From Cryptomeria japonica (taxonomy: Eukaryota > Streptophyta > Pinopsida > Cupressales > Cupressaceae), in contig NC_081409.1 of assembly GCF_030272615.1 (NCBI RefSeq), positions 244,799,502 through 244,863,501 on the forward strand: DNA of 64,000 nucleotides, in the 5' to 3' direction. Below the pieces are notes generated by a model. It made no database searches. It had not been told where the DNA came from and worked only from the letters and a program-made list of their open reading frames with translations. The translations under genes were made by a program, and so were the position numbers. Position 1 is the first letter of the stretch; each line of letters opens with the position of its first letter. Shown here piece by piece: positions 12,293-24,228 of the stretch.

Positions 12293-12309
12293 CTCAAAGA
12301 GGGGCAAAA
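12293..12309 (+). promoter_or_regulatory. Polypurine tract of element A
   Basis: ctcaaagaggggcaaaa lies directly against the TG of the 3' LTR. The same tract precedes the 3' LTRs of B (61200-61216) and C (33077-33093, minus), and a close form precedes that of F. It primes plus-strand DNA synthesis in LTR elements. Confidence 0.92.
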
Positions 12310-13884
12310 TGTAGACGTCTAAAAATGGTCAACGCTTGCGGAGTTATACTTTAACATTTGTGCATTGCCTTATTTTAGGGTTTTTTGCGTCGCATTAACA
12401 TTTCTTCTATGTTGTGCACTTGGTCTTTATCATTTGCAAGCATCGAGTCCTTCTTCTGCATTCTTCATTTGTCTCACTTTCGAATTTGGTCTTGTCGATA
12501 ACAATCTTTAGTCATGATTTTGGTCAATCTTATCCTGTCGCATCAATGTGCATGCTCATTTGTCATAGTTTGACATCGTCAATTCGATTTCATTCTGGAC
12601 ATCATCAATTCTAATCGATGATAGAATTAGGGTTTTTTCCTCTTGTCAATCTTGTCATCTTGCAATCGATTTGCCATCGATCCTTGTCAATCTCATCAAT
12701 TTTGCGATCGATTTGTCATCAATCGTTGTCCTTTTCAATCTTGTCATTGTCCAATCGATTTGTCATCGATCCTTGTCCTCTTGTCAATCTTGTCATTGTG
12801 TGATTGATTTGTCATCGATCCTTGTCCTCTTTTCAATCTTGTCATTTTGCGATCGATTTGTCATCGATCGTTGTCCTTTTCAATCATGTCAATTTGGATC
12901 GACTAGTCATTGTTCCTCGTCAATTGGTGCCTATCAATTTGGTCTCTTTATCAATCTTGGTCAATTTGTCAACCAATCTCAATTGTTTATCAATCAAATC
13001 ATTTATCAAGTCAAAATCATGATCAAATCGAATCGACATCAATTATCTCTTGTCAAGACCTAATTGTTGTCCTTGCATTTCTATTTCATCTTCTAGGGTT
13101 TTATGATTTATTCATTTAATCTTGTTTGTCATTTTCCCTCTAGGTTAAATAATTTATTTATTTATCCTAAGTCTTCTTGTCACAATTAAATATTTATTTA
13201 ATTGGCTAATTAATTCTTTCCTCTTTTTGTGAATTAATTAATTTACCTAATTTTCCAATTTACTAATTTCTCCTAATTCCTAATTTTCTAATTTTCATCA
13301 ATTTCTAATTTCCTAATTTCCAATTCATCTAATTTTCTATTTTCTCCTATTTTTCTAATATTTCCCCTAATTTCATGGGAATGACATTTCAATCTTGTCA
13401 TAATTTGTCATAATTTGTCAATCAATCAATTTTGCATAGCAATCTTGTCAATTTGGTCATAATTTGTCAATCAATCAATCTTGCATAGAAAGTGTCAATT
13501 TTGTCATTATTTGTCATATTTGTCATTCTTGATTTGAAATTTCCTTTCAAAATCTCTTCATGCTAATCTTGTCATCTCTCCAATTTGTCTATAAATTGGA
13601 TGAATTTCTTCAATCAGGGCCCCCGATCAATCAATCACGCTTCTAGTATCCTTACACTGTCATCTCGTCTTGTCAATCTTGCTTTCATGCTATACCTTTG
13701 CATTTGTAGGTGAGATCCACAAACAAAGCAATTTGAAGGAGAAAGAAGAACAATGGAGAATCATGAAGAATATATTCGCATTTGGGATGGTTTGCATTTG
13801 ATTTGAATGTCTTATTTCCATATCTCTATTGAATGTTTTTAGGATTTGTCATTGCAATTTAGTTTTCGTGATTGAACTAGTCTA
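12310..13884 (+). repeat. Element A 3' LTR (3' end truncated)
   Basis: Begins TGTAGAC after the polypurine tract and matches 810-2326. The minisatellite at 12618-12900 is about one unit longer than in the 5' LTR, and a TATA-like box lies at 13590-13596. The sequence after gattga (actagtct) resembles the LTR of C for a few bases and then turns into microsatellite, so the true LTR end is missing. Confidence 0.92.
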
Positions 13885-13918
<34 letters not shown>

Positions 13919-14118
13919 GTACATACATGTATATACATATACATTTTTACATATATACATATATACATATATACATTTACATATATACATATACATATAT
14001 ACATATATATACACATGCATACATATATACATATATATGTGTGTGTGTATACATATGTATGTATATATATACACATACATATATATACAAATATGTATAT
14101 ATTTATATATGTACACAC

Positions 14119-14149
<31 letters not shown>

Positions 14150-14184
14150 TATACATACATGTACATGTGTGTGTGTGTGTGTGT
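13883..14184. repeat. TA/TG microsatellite right of element A
   Basis: About 300 bp of ta, gtat, acat and gt repeats. Its composition mirrors that of 600-809, so the element may have inserted into one long microsatellite. The tyrosine-rich open frames across it are artefacts. Confidence 0.93.
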
Positions 14185-15285
14185 AAAATCAAAAATATTA
14201 TCCCTTGTAATCAATGTGACAAATGGCATTGTTCCTCCATGTCATTGGAGGTCGGGAACCACCATCATGTCCTTTTGTCCACTCAGATCATCCATGTCAG
14301 CTCTGGCTGAAGTATTACGAACTCTGCCAACCTGTCACCTTCGAGAACACAGGCACAATGCAGAGACGTCCGTGCGGCGCACTAGTGTTCTGTGAATCTG
14401 ATAGTCTGCAAGTGGTCGTTTGAGCGTTACGCCTGCACCAAAAAGGAATCGTAACGCCTTTGTATGTGCCCATCGATGTCCAATTTCCTTCTAGAGCCTT
14501 TATCTATCAATTTCAAAGGCATTTGAGAGGATTTTTTGGCAATTTTAGCAATCTTCTTGCAGGTTAAGCTCTTGGAGACCACTTTGGACAGCATACTATC
14601 AACACCACCATTGTTGCAGCATCTCAAGTATGCTACAACAACATTTCCAATAACTGTTTGTGAAAGGGGAGTTTTCTCAAACCTCTCTTTCTTACTTTCC
14701 AAATCTTCATTTCCAATCTTGTATTGCATTTTCAGTTATCTTTATCATATTATCATTCATGTGGCTTCTTGGGTTGTTCGTGGAGGTGCAAACACCAAAA
14801 TGGGGGTTTGACTTAGGCAGGCTCCAAAACACAACCCCCAGAATTTTCTCTCTTGAATGTGTGTAGGTACATCGTCGTGATAAAGAGATTAACTTGTGGG
14901 AAGCTTCATAGTGTGGACCATGTGTAATATTCTCTCATTCCTTTTTCTCTTCTAGTTTAGTCTCGTGTTTTGTGTTAATTCTTTATTTCAATAGCTTTTT
15001 ATCAGTTAATACATTTTGTCAACACGTCCAAAGATTTCTGCTCAGCCTTTGCGCTTTGTCCGTATAGGATGACAATGTGTTGCACTGGTGTTCCAGCTCT
15101 GCATGCTCATCTCGAGGACAGAGGCTCTGCAGAGTTGTCTAGAGACGCTTCTCGAGTGTCTAATGCTTCTTGCATGATTCTGTTATCCCCTGGCTCATCT
15201 TAGCGCTAGTTCACAGAGTTAATCGGAAGGACAATTTGTCCTCAAGGATCCATCATCCTTGAGGTGGCAAATTACCTCCATTACA
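14185..15285 (+). repeat. Element E 5' LTR (start not resolved)
   Basis: The right boundary is firm: the sequence ends cctccattaca and is followed directly by a primer-binding-like sequence. The left boundary could not be found, because the matching 3' LTR lies beyond the window. The U5-like part (15020-15285) is a little more GC-rich than its surroundings. Minor open frames here are not convincing genes. Confidence 0.55.
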
Positions 15286-15308
15286 TTTTGGTGAACCCGA
15301 CGTGAACC
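15286..15308 (+). promoter_or_regulatory. Primer-binding site, element E
   Basis: ttttggtgaacccgacgtg follows the LTR end. Element C has the almost identical attggtgaacccgacatg after its LTR (minus, near 40327-40305). The tRNA it would pair with could not be named with confidence. Confidence 0.65.
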
Positions 15309-15530
15309 AAAATTATCTTTGCATTACTTGCTTTCCACTTCATTTAGGTGTATTTAGTCTTTTAAATTCTCAAAAGTTTGTTTTTTTTTAAAAGAAGAAG
15401 AAGAGGAAAATCAAAAACAAAAACAAAAATTCATTCGCATTTACTTTGAATTTCTACATCTTTCATTTATCATTTAAAACCAACTTTATTATTTGGTGTC
15501 CCTATAGTGTGGTCCTGAACATCGCGTAGC

Positions 15531-17330
15531 TTGTCTATGAGGTTTACAACTCAGACTGCAACAGGAGCCATAGTCAGGAGGTCGTCTAGGCGAAGTTTTC
15601 CCCCTGATCGCTACAGTCCTCCTCTACCCGACACCATGCAGGGTGAGCAGTTACCCAATCCCAATGATTTTTTGACCTCTCATAGTCTGAAATCTATTTT
15701 GACTGGGGGCCTTCTCCTTCTAATTCGCAGCCTAACTCTCTTAGGAGTTCTACCCTATCTTCCCCTCTTGTAGTCGATCACAATTTTGTACTCACTGTAG
15801 ACTTTGAGAAGATCAATATTTTGGAGCAGAATCTAAGAGACTTTGAGGCTTTCTTGAACAAAGAGAATGTCCTCCCCTAGGCCGAGAATGTTGTGAGTAC
15901 CTTGAGAGACATGTTAATCTCTGACAAGAGAGGCCTGGAGATGTTGAGGTCTTTGTCCATGATTGTTAAAAATCATGTGCCCCTAGCCGATGCACCCCTA
16001 GTAGACAATCAATATGATCCTTTTAGTTCCCAGGTTAGTGTCAGCATTACAGGCCTAGGCATGCACATGGTGGACTCCACCATACCTAGGGTTAGTGTTT
16101 CACTCACTCCCTTGGGCTACACAGACATGGCTAGTAGTTCGACCTCCATCGCTACTCAGGTTTCAGTAATCAGCACTAGCACTACATATGTCAGTAGCAC
16201 TGGTCTTCTAGAGGTTCCGGTGGAGGTGGTGGTGGATCTGGCCTACCTCCACCTACTTTGTCTTCTAATCCTATCTTGTATAAAATCTTACACAACATGG
16301 GGCAGTTGCAGTTGTAACTGACAAACTTAGCCTCTGCCTCTGGTCAATCATTTGTGCCTGTGTATTACAGGAAGAGTCCCCTTGACATGACCATCCCGAA
16401 GACTGTCCTTCTAATTGCTGCTAAGTCCCTAAAGTTTGATAGGTTCAATGGTGATTGGGACCCGAATGTGCATATAGATTCCTTCATGACTATGTATAGT
16501 GTCTACCATAGTCTAGATTTTGTGTTGCCAAAACTATTCTCGCATTCCCTCAAAGGGACAATGTTAGAATGGTATAGCACCTTACCTGGCCACTCTATTC
16601 ATACCATTGATCAGCTTATGGATCTTTTCCTTAAACGGTTTTAGGCAAACATTGGTAGTAAGGTCACTATTGTTGACCTTGTTCATTATAAAAAAAAGCC
16701 CAATGAAAAGATCACTAATTTTCTTTTGAGGTATTAATCTATCTCAACCAAGATCCCCTTTGCCCTACCAAATAATGATTTGTAAATTATGTTTATAGGA
16801 AATATGCAGCTGACATTGAGGGAGAAACTATTTCTTAACCGATATCAGAACTTCGCTAACATGTGCTCTGCTCTCACCGATTACCATCACACTATATCAC
16901 AGTTCAGAGATACTTCTATGAACCCTCGCGGTGGGTCCTTTGCAGGCACGACCACAAATGGGTCCCAAAAGATTAAGGTTTGTTGTTAATGGTGTGGCTA
17001 TTCCTTCGATGGCTACTATTCAAGCTCTGCAACAAAATAGAGTCTTCACTAAACTGAATGACTCCTACTTGAGTATAATGCAGCGATTGTTGAAAGACAA
17101 CCTTATCACCCTTTTAGAAATAAAAACGATGTCTCATAGTTGGCCTTATCCGCATTGGTATGATGGTTTGAAGTGTTGTCATTATTACCGTGTGCCTAGT
17201 CATGACATTGAGCGATGTTATCATATTCGACATGTTATCCAAGACCACATCGACAGTGGTGCAATCAAGGTGGATGCACGAAAGAACAAATCAAATAAGT
17301 CTATTGATAAAACCAATAGCGACTTGTAGA
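15531..17330 (+). pseudogene. gag: Element E Gag, broken into frames
   Basis: The reading frame changes several times (open parts near 15531-15773, 15893-16321, 16354-16989 and 16931-17329). The capsid-type segment is clear at 16354-16644: FDRFNGDWDPNVHIDSF, then LKGTMLEWYSTLPGHSI and LFLKRF, which is the usual plant gypsy Gag pattern. A Cys/His segment typical of Tat elements (CCHYYRVPSHDIERCY, then IQDHIDSG) lies at about 17178-17265. Stops and frameshifts make it inactive. It is in the expected place just after the primer-binding site. Confidence 0.85.
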
Positions 17331-17356
17331 TTTATACCGATACTTTCCCTCTGGAT

Positions 17357-18004
17357 TTGGCAAACTTTATTTTAGCATCGGATCCTTCTTTGAATGATGG
17401 TCCATATGTGAACATGGTCACCATCACCCCCATTAGCTCACCTCCAGCCCAAAAGGGGAAGGTATCTAATCTGTCCTTGTCATTTAACCCTCTAGATGCC
17501 CCGTATTGCGGAGAGCCTGCTCCTCTTTATGTCCCTGCCAAGATGAACAGTCAAACTATCATAGATGTGATGGCTGACCCATCTAGCATCGTCGATGTTA
17601 TTACATAGGAGACTCTCTTTGTGAATGATTGGCATATACTGGTGTATGATAAATTTTGAGCAACTTTGAGAACACATGATGGGTTCTCTATCCGCCCCTT
17701 GGGTAGTATCACCTTGACAGTCCTCATAGGGTCTAAGGTGGTGTCCTCTATGTTCATCATCATTCTTGAATCGGACCTCTTTCGAGTTAAGCTCGACATT
17801 CCTTGGTTGATTGCTATGGAAGCAGTCCCCTCAGTTGTGCACAAACGTCTCAAGTTTCCCCATGAGGGCAAGGTGCATGTCATCCATGACACTGGATACC
17901 AACCCCTGATCGCCCATGGGAATTTTTTGATGGACCACTTTTGGCCTGTTTTGATGGGGCCAATGCTTCCCCATGGTAATTTAATGTACTACACTTATTA
18001 TTAG
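17357..18004 (+). pseudogene. pro: Element E aspartic protease region
   Basis: Follows Gag in the same direction. VMADPSSIVDVIT (about 17565-17605) stands where family members have a D-S/G active-site strand. DIPWLIAMEAVPSVVHKRLKFP (about 17795-17860) matches the conserved PWI...S..H..LKFP region. One or two stops interrupt it, for example at 17606 and 17657. RT would be expected next, but the E interior is cut at 18828 by insertion of F. Confidence 0.75.
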
Positions 18005-18828
18005 TATAAAATGGGGGAGTCGGCCCCTAAATCTATGCAGCCTAGTGTTTAATTGCCACCTCCTACATTGACCTCTCCTCCATCAATTTTGGTCTTGGAG
18101 AGGGTAGTGCCTCATGTCTCCTCATTATCGGGGGTCGAGGCTAAGCCTACTCCCTTAAATAGACCTCCACATCTTCCTAGAACCACATAGCCTCCAACAG
18201 TGTATGTTGTTCCTGTGATTGCGCCCAACGTAGCCAAGGGAAAGACACCCATGCTGTCAAAGTCTGCAGCCTGCCCTCCCTTCGAGATCCTAATCATGGT
18301 CAATATTCCTTGGCCCTCTGGTTATGAGAAAGGGAAGTGCTCTTCTTGTGTCCTTTTGTCATAGCCTATGTCAACACCCTCTATTCCTCCAGCCGCTCCT
18401 CGAACGAAGTGAGGTCGGGCGCCCGTTATTGTGGACATGGTGCCTCTCCATGATGAGCCTCTTGTTTCATCGGTTGGGCCTTCTCCCATCCTAGACACAA
18501 TTCTAGAGGCCTCTCCTATGGAGCACGATGCTCCTGACTCCTCTCCAGCTCCGGTTGGTGGTCCTCACCTCTATCGAAATCAGCATGCACGTGAATGTAA
18601 ACATTTTTGATGGGCCCGAGCTCGAGAGCATGATGTTGCCTTACAATCCACTAGTGTGGCTTCGGGACCTAGTGTTGCTATTTTGGAACCTAATCCCTTG
18701 GTTTCTCCCATCTCTGCAATGGTTTTGGTCTCGCTCCCTCCTCCTTCAAGGGCTTTCGATCAACATCCCTCTAAAATGGGTGTAGGTTTTCATCTCTCCT
18801 TCTTTGAAGCCACCTCTTATCACTATCG
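18005..18828 (+). other. Element E, post-protease remnant
   Basis: Pro/Ser/Val-rich in translation, with many stops. It probably encodes the linker between protease and RT. No RT motif is reached before element F interrupts it at about 18829. The five bases before the junction are tatcg, the expected target duplication of F; the other copy would lie to the right of the window. Confidence 0.55.
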
Positions 18829-20021
18829 TGTGTGAAGTAGGATACCTGCAACTACAACACAAACACTCAATATATCATTACAAGCATGGTTAGAAAATTG
18901 AAATCAAATGAAAGATAAACCGTGATAAAGCAACCTATCACCTCCTAAGACATGCGAGTGTGGATTTTCTCTCAGATCTGTTTAAGCAATCCCAGTGACT
19001 TGACTACACCTACACAAAGGATTTAAAATGATATGATATACAAGATAGATGAGATTGATTATGCTAGATTGATCCAAGAGGCTAATTAAGCTAATGAGAT
19101 GCATGATTAATCTAGATTATGATGCAATTAAGCTAGAATAGAGATTGATTATGTTGTATTATTCAACAATTATGCTAGAATATGATCAAATTAAACTAGA
19201 TCTAAGATGCAAATTCCTATAGTAACAATGCTTAAATGATATGCTAGAATGGATGTGACCTTAATAACAATGCATGAGATTATATGAGATGGGATCTGCC
19301 TATAACAAAAATGTCTAAAATGATATTAGATGGGATCCTTTGTGCTCCAAAATGGGGGATATTTATAGGATTTCCAAGGCTAGGGGTGAGGTGGCAGGAA
19401 TCAATGGTCAAGATTAAATCTAAAGATATCAAGGGTGAAATTGGAGGAGATTGGAGAAGAGGTTGGAGGGAGGGACATTTGTCATCTCTGTGGTGACAAG
19501 TGTCAAGGAGCCTTTCTCACAAGAGGGAAAGTGTCCAAGGGAGGAGACATGTGGCATAAGTGCCATGTGTCTCAAGGGGAGAATATCTACACCATAGGAG
19601 GTTAGGATAAGGAGGTTAGGATGTGCAAGATAGGATAGGGTTAGTTAAACCCAGAGTTAGGTTAAGGGATGGTAAGGTTAGGTGGTTAGAAGTTAGGAGG
19701 CATGTGGGTAATTTGAATTTAAAAATTCAAATAATAGGAAAAGGCTAATTAACTTTTAACAACTCATAAATTGATTTGTTTTAATTAATTAGGGGATTAG
19801 AAGAAATGAATTAGATGGGGGAGGATTAATTAATTCATATTAATTAATCAAAGGGGACTATTGAAATGAACTTATTAAATAAGTCCTTAGATTTATTAAT
19901 AAGTAGGTGAATGGGGGAATTTAATCAAATTGCTAATGAATTCAATTAAATTGGGAAGGAGGATTAAATAAATAATTGGTTATTTAATTAATTATCTTTA
20001 GACCATTTTTAGGTGTATACA
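18829..20021 (-). repeat. Element F 3' LTR
   Basis: On the minus strand it begins TGTATACACCTAAAAATGG, directly after the polypurine tract, and ends near 18829 in ctacttcacaca. The last bases match the start of the 5' LTR at the right edge of the window (about 63924-64000). A TATA-like box (tataaat, minus) lies at 19361-19367. The exact outer end is uncertain by about 5 bp because the two copies differ there. Confidence 0.85.
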
Positions 20022-20039
20022 TTTTTCCCCTCTTTGAAG
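20022..20039 (-). promoter_or_regulatory. Polypurine tract of element F
   Basis: On the minus strand, cttcaaagaggggaaaaa abuts the LTR start. It is a one- or two-base variant of the tract in A, B and C. Confidence 0.88.
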
Positions 20040-21874
20040 CGAGGTGGGACGACATGTTGATTCAAAGAATAATATCATTTTGATGATGTTGATGGTTTGA
20101 TAGGATGCCCCAGACATTGATTGATAATTTGTGGTACGATGATGCCCCCTCGGGAGATCAATTGAGATAATTGACCTTTGGAGTGTTTTAATCTTTGCAA
20201 AATTGATTCCTGATTAGAAATGAGTTGATTTATGCAATGTTGATTGATGAAAGTGTGAGTTCTTTGATCACAGTAATGTGGTTTGCAATGTGATGATTGA
20301 TAGAGCTTGATTAATAAGATTGAGATCTAGTCTAGTTTCAAGGATGACACGTCCTGTATAAGACAAAAATGATCAAAGTGTCTGGTTTCAGGAACGATAT
20401 ATCATGTATAAGACTTGATTAGAATGTTTGGTTCCAAGAAAGATACATTTGGTATAAGACATGATAGAATGAATCAGATGTGATGTATTGATAGAATTGA
20501 TAAGATTGATTGGATAAAGAATTGACATTTTGTTGATATCCTATTGCAAGGAAATTCAGATGTGTTGGTGTTGGCATATTTGAGGGAGTAGCATAAGATT
20601 CGCTTTGGGTCTACAATATTTGTAGAGAGAGGAGCCATTGTTCTGATTGTGTATACACATATGCGGATACATTGATGATTCCTACGATAGATTTGGCCTT
20701 GGATAAGATGATCTTTTGTGATCCCATGCAAGAATGAAATGCAAGCTAAATGCAAATGCAAATGAAAAGCTACGATCAAACCAGTCACTGGGTTATTGCT
20801 TTGTGTCATCATTGAGATTTTTTTAAATGTGGGAAGTGAGTCCAAACATCGATGGTATAATTAAACCATGATGACCTGAGCACTACTTTCCTGGATTTTG
20901 ATATTGCAAGTTAGCACAAGCACCAAGGCAACCAAGATGACCTAAGTGTTGCTTGTGTAAAATAGATAGTACTAACCATGTCTATATACAAATCGGAAAT
21001 ATCTTCAATGATACCTCGATGACCATGTCCGGAGACAAATTTGCACATATTAATGATTAATTTACAGGCAGCAGACAAGAAAAATATCATGTTCCTTCCT
21101 TGTTCCTCTAGTCAGAGACATCCTAGAGTCACTCATAAATCATGATAGCTTAAAATCAAGATAAAATAGTTAAACCATTATTGTCAAAGTGTTAAAATCA
21201 TTAGTCAAAAGATATCATCTATTGAAAAGTGTGTGGCATGCTTAGACTAACATGTGATAGGTTGATGGTTGATAATTTGATCTCATGTTCAATGTTGGAT
21301 GTGTCTCAGCTTCGCTTGACAAGAGTTGCCTAACTATTATTCTACCTCTTTGATGAAGCTCAAAACGATCAAAATTTTTGCCCCCTAGCCGCGTTTAGGA
21401 TTTTGCCCCCAGTCTAGAAACAAACTTTATTATGATATACCCAATGATCCAAACCATGGTGAGAAATTAGTTACGATGCCTGCGTATATAAAAAGGCTTT
21501 TTATGGATATGAAAAGCGTTGATGGGAGATGAAATGCAAGCGGAAGGATGCATGAACTAATAGATGGAAGAGATAGTGGACAGATAGCACGAGTTGCCAA
21601 GTTTTCACCATTTGTTTTTATTGCACTTTTTCTCATATTTGATTTTTTTCCTTCTGTTTTCGATGTTTTTGTATTTTCTGATTTTCCACTGTTTTTAATT
21701 TTTCTTCTTTTTCATTGTTTTGGGATTTTTCTACTTTTTCACTGTTTTTTGGATTTTTCTGCTTTTTCACTATTTTTTGGATTTTTCACTGTTTTGGGAT
21801 TTTTTTGTTTTCTCACTGTTTTTGGATTTTTTTTGCTTTTGCATTGTTTTTTGTTTTTTCTAGCTTTTTCAGAC
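20040..21874 (-). other. Element F 3' untranslated tail with repeats
   Basis: Non-coding. It carries about three copies of a motif with gtctggtttcaggaac and gtataagac (about 20335-20465), related to the 43-bp motif in A and C. It also has ttttgccccc-type motifs near 21380-21415 and a T-rich minisatellite (about 21600-21885) with units such as tttttcactgttttttgga. The Phe-rich open frame over that array is not a gene. Confidence 0.65.
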
Positions 21875-22838
21875 ATAAAACTTTTTCAAATGCATGCTAT
21901 TAATGGGTTCCTTGAACTGATCCCCGTCCTGTGTTGATAGTTGATATGCTCCTAACCCAAAGACTGATGTGACCACAAACGGACCCAACCAGTTTGGTTC
22001 AAACTTCCCTTTCTTTTCTTTATCTGCCTAGTTGCGTGGATTTTCCTTTAGTACTAGTTCTCCAAGTTGAAAGGCTCGTGGTTTGACCTTGTGATTATAA
22101 CTTTGACACATTATTTGTTGATACACCTTCAAATGATCAAAAGCATTTTGTCGTCATTCATGGATCAATTCTAACTCTTGCAATCTAGATACTCGTTGTT
22201 CTTCATCTGGGATAAGGCCTTTTAATGATACTCGTAGAGAAGGTATCTCTACTTCTATTGACAGTATTGCTTTTGATCCATAGACAAGAGAGAAAGGTGT
22301 GGCTCATGTGGGTGTGCGGATACTGGTACGGTAGGCCCATAGAGTAGGGTTCAATTGAACAATCTCTGCCAACATCATTCACTATCTTTTTGAGGATTTT
22401 TAAAATTGTTTTGTTTGATGCTTCTTCTTGTCCATTCCCTTGTGGATGGTAGGATGTGGAAAATCTGTGTTGGATCTTGAATTTCTCACATATCTCTTGT
22501 ACATCCTGGTTCTTGAACGGTCGCCCATTATTAGTGATAATGGTCATGGGTATGCCATAGTGACATATGATGTAATTCAAGATAAATGCAACAATTTGTT
22601 TTCCTATGATATGTGTGACAGGTATTGCCTCAATCCATTTTGTAAAATATTTTGTAGCCACAAGGATAAATTTGTGACCATTGGATGAAGGAGGATTTAT
22701 CTTTCCTACTAGATCAAGACCCCATTGGCAGAAAGGCTGAGATGTTGCCAAAGCATGAAGCTCTTATGCTGGTGCATGAATCAAATTTCCATGAATCTGA
22801 CATTGTTTGCATGTTTTAGCTATTTGAAAATCATCTTG
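21875..22838 (-). pseudogene. int: Element F integrase
   Basis: Read on the minus strand. The second zinc-binding pair, CKQCQIHGNLIH, lies at about 22810-22770. The catalytic core follows (22751-22203) with WGLDLVG, FTKWIEAIPV, YGIPMTIITNNGRPF and SYHPQGNGQEEASNKTI. The C-terminal module lies at about 22090-21880: FQLGELVLKENP, KGKFEPNWLGPF and GAYQLSTQDG, the GPF/Y module typical of gypsy integrases. The second catalytic Asp is Asn (IITNNG instead of IITDNG). Stops and frame changes, for example between the zinc finger and the core, separate the parts. Integrase joins element DNA to the genome; this copy should be inactive. Confidence 0.9.
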
Positions 22839-24228
22839 TTCTATAGTTGGCCAATAATAGCCCAAGCGTATGATTTTTTTGAAAGGGTAAGACCACTTGA
22901 ATGACTGCCACAAATGTCATTATGGACTTCATTTAAGGCCTTCTTAGATTCTTCTTGCTCGAGACATCTTAAGAGAGTATCATTCAAACCTCGTTTGTAA
23001 AGGGTATCTATGAGAAGAGTATAATGGGAGGATTGGCAAATAAAGTTTCTATTTTGGTTCTTTGACAAGTCAGGAGGGAGGCTATTATCTTTTAGGCATG
23101 TATAAATTTGGCCATAGCGGGAGGAATCATGCCCAACAAGATGACAGATAGTTTGGGAATAAGGACAATTATGAGCACGGTAAAACAACTCTTCCACCAG
23201 GAATTCATAACGCTTTTGATTTTCTTGTGTTTGAAGTAGAGAAGCAAGTATTGTTATGGTGTTTGCTGCTTTGTTTTCATTCCTCGAAATCTGCTGAAAA
23301 ATTATTCCGACAAAGTATTTCTTGACTTCATCAACCATCTTATTATAAGGCATTAGCTTTTCATCCTTTATTCGGTAATCATCATTGATTTGATTAATGA
23401 GGAGTTGAGAGTCTCCAAAGACCTGAAGTTGTGTAATTTTCCATTCTATAGCCATTTTGATTCTCGTGACCAAAGCTTCATATCTTGTTGTGTTATTGGT
23501 GCATGGAAAACTTAATTTATATGCCTTTGGAATTGTATGACCTTGTGGCATGATGAATAGAATGCTTGCTCCTAATCCATGTTGTGTTCCATTATTGATG
23601 CCTACTCCTAGACTGATATTCGGGTGATGTATTATAAGATATGGATCTATCCTTGAAATGTCTACATATGACCAGGCAAAATTGATTTGCCATCTTTTGA
23701 AGGGTTCCAAATATTGTTGCATTTCGTGTTCTGATAGAGAAATTGTTGGATGGAGATCAATTGTGTCACTGATAACTGCCTCTATTGGTTCTATCAGGAT
23801 AGATGACCTTTCTCAATAGTTTTAAGGTAAGGTGTCAAATCTCCCATCTTCCGACGCCTCGAGGAGGTTTTCACCATTAGATGCATCCTTTCTTTTTACT
23901 TTTTCATGGTCTAATGTTGTCAATAAATGGTTTTCAGCAGTAGACCTGATATTGTTTTCTTTTTCTTTTTTTTTGCGACTAGGAGATTTGGCACCCACTT
24001 GACTTGAAGATACGTTAGTGAAATCCTTGGTGGAAGTTGTTGTGGGTTTGATTGCATTAAGATATAAGGATATGGCATGGTCATTAGGAAAGATATCAAT
24101 GATGGTATGTCTTTCATTTTCCCAGTCCATAAATTCAGGATGGATTAAGGGTAAAGGATCCTCAGGTTGAATTATTTCAAAGATATTAGGGGTCATGATA
24201 AAGATGTCAAAGCTTTCAATATGTATTT
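22839..24228 (-). pseudogene. Element F pre-RT linker fused to RNase H; RT absent
   Basis: On the minus strand, the segment at about 24228-23822 gives FIIMTPNIFE-like linker sequence with EFMDWENERHTIIDIFPND. After a stop comes an open frame, 23722-22841 (293 codons from Met). It starts with QINFAWSYVDISRIDPYLI and IHHPN, the conserved stretch just before the RT fingers. It then runs without a break into INNGTQHGLGASILF, the start of RNase H. TRYEALV, FGDSQLLINQI and NENKAANT follow, and then the integrase zinc-binding start (EVHNDICGSHSSG). The whole RT domain, normally a few hundred residues, is missing in frame. Two of the four RNase H acidic residues appear as Asn. G interrupts the upstream side at 24228. 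Confidence 0.88.

Larger units (their letters stand above)
810..13884 (+). mobile_element. Element A: Tat-like gypsy LTR retrotransposon, non-autonomous
   Basis: Two near-identical direct repeats (810-2326 and 12310-13875) bound a 10 kb interior. In order the interior holds a leader, a degenerate Gln/Pro/Ser-rich ORF, a long untranslated tail with minisatellites, an antisense plant mobile domain gene, and a polypurine tract touching the 3' LTR. No capsid, protease, RT or integrase is visible. The related element C shows what A has lost: the last part of the 5' LTR, the primer-binding site and the first part of the leader are missing at 2326. The 3' LTR stops short in a microsatellite, so no target duplication can be read. 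The copy is dead. Confidence 0.9.

Noticed and set aside
21548-21937. 129-codon Phe/Leu-rich frame resembling a membrane protein
   Set aside because: It is a translation of a T-rich minisatellite in the tail of F, without a conserved counterpart.
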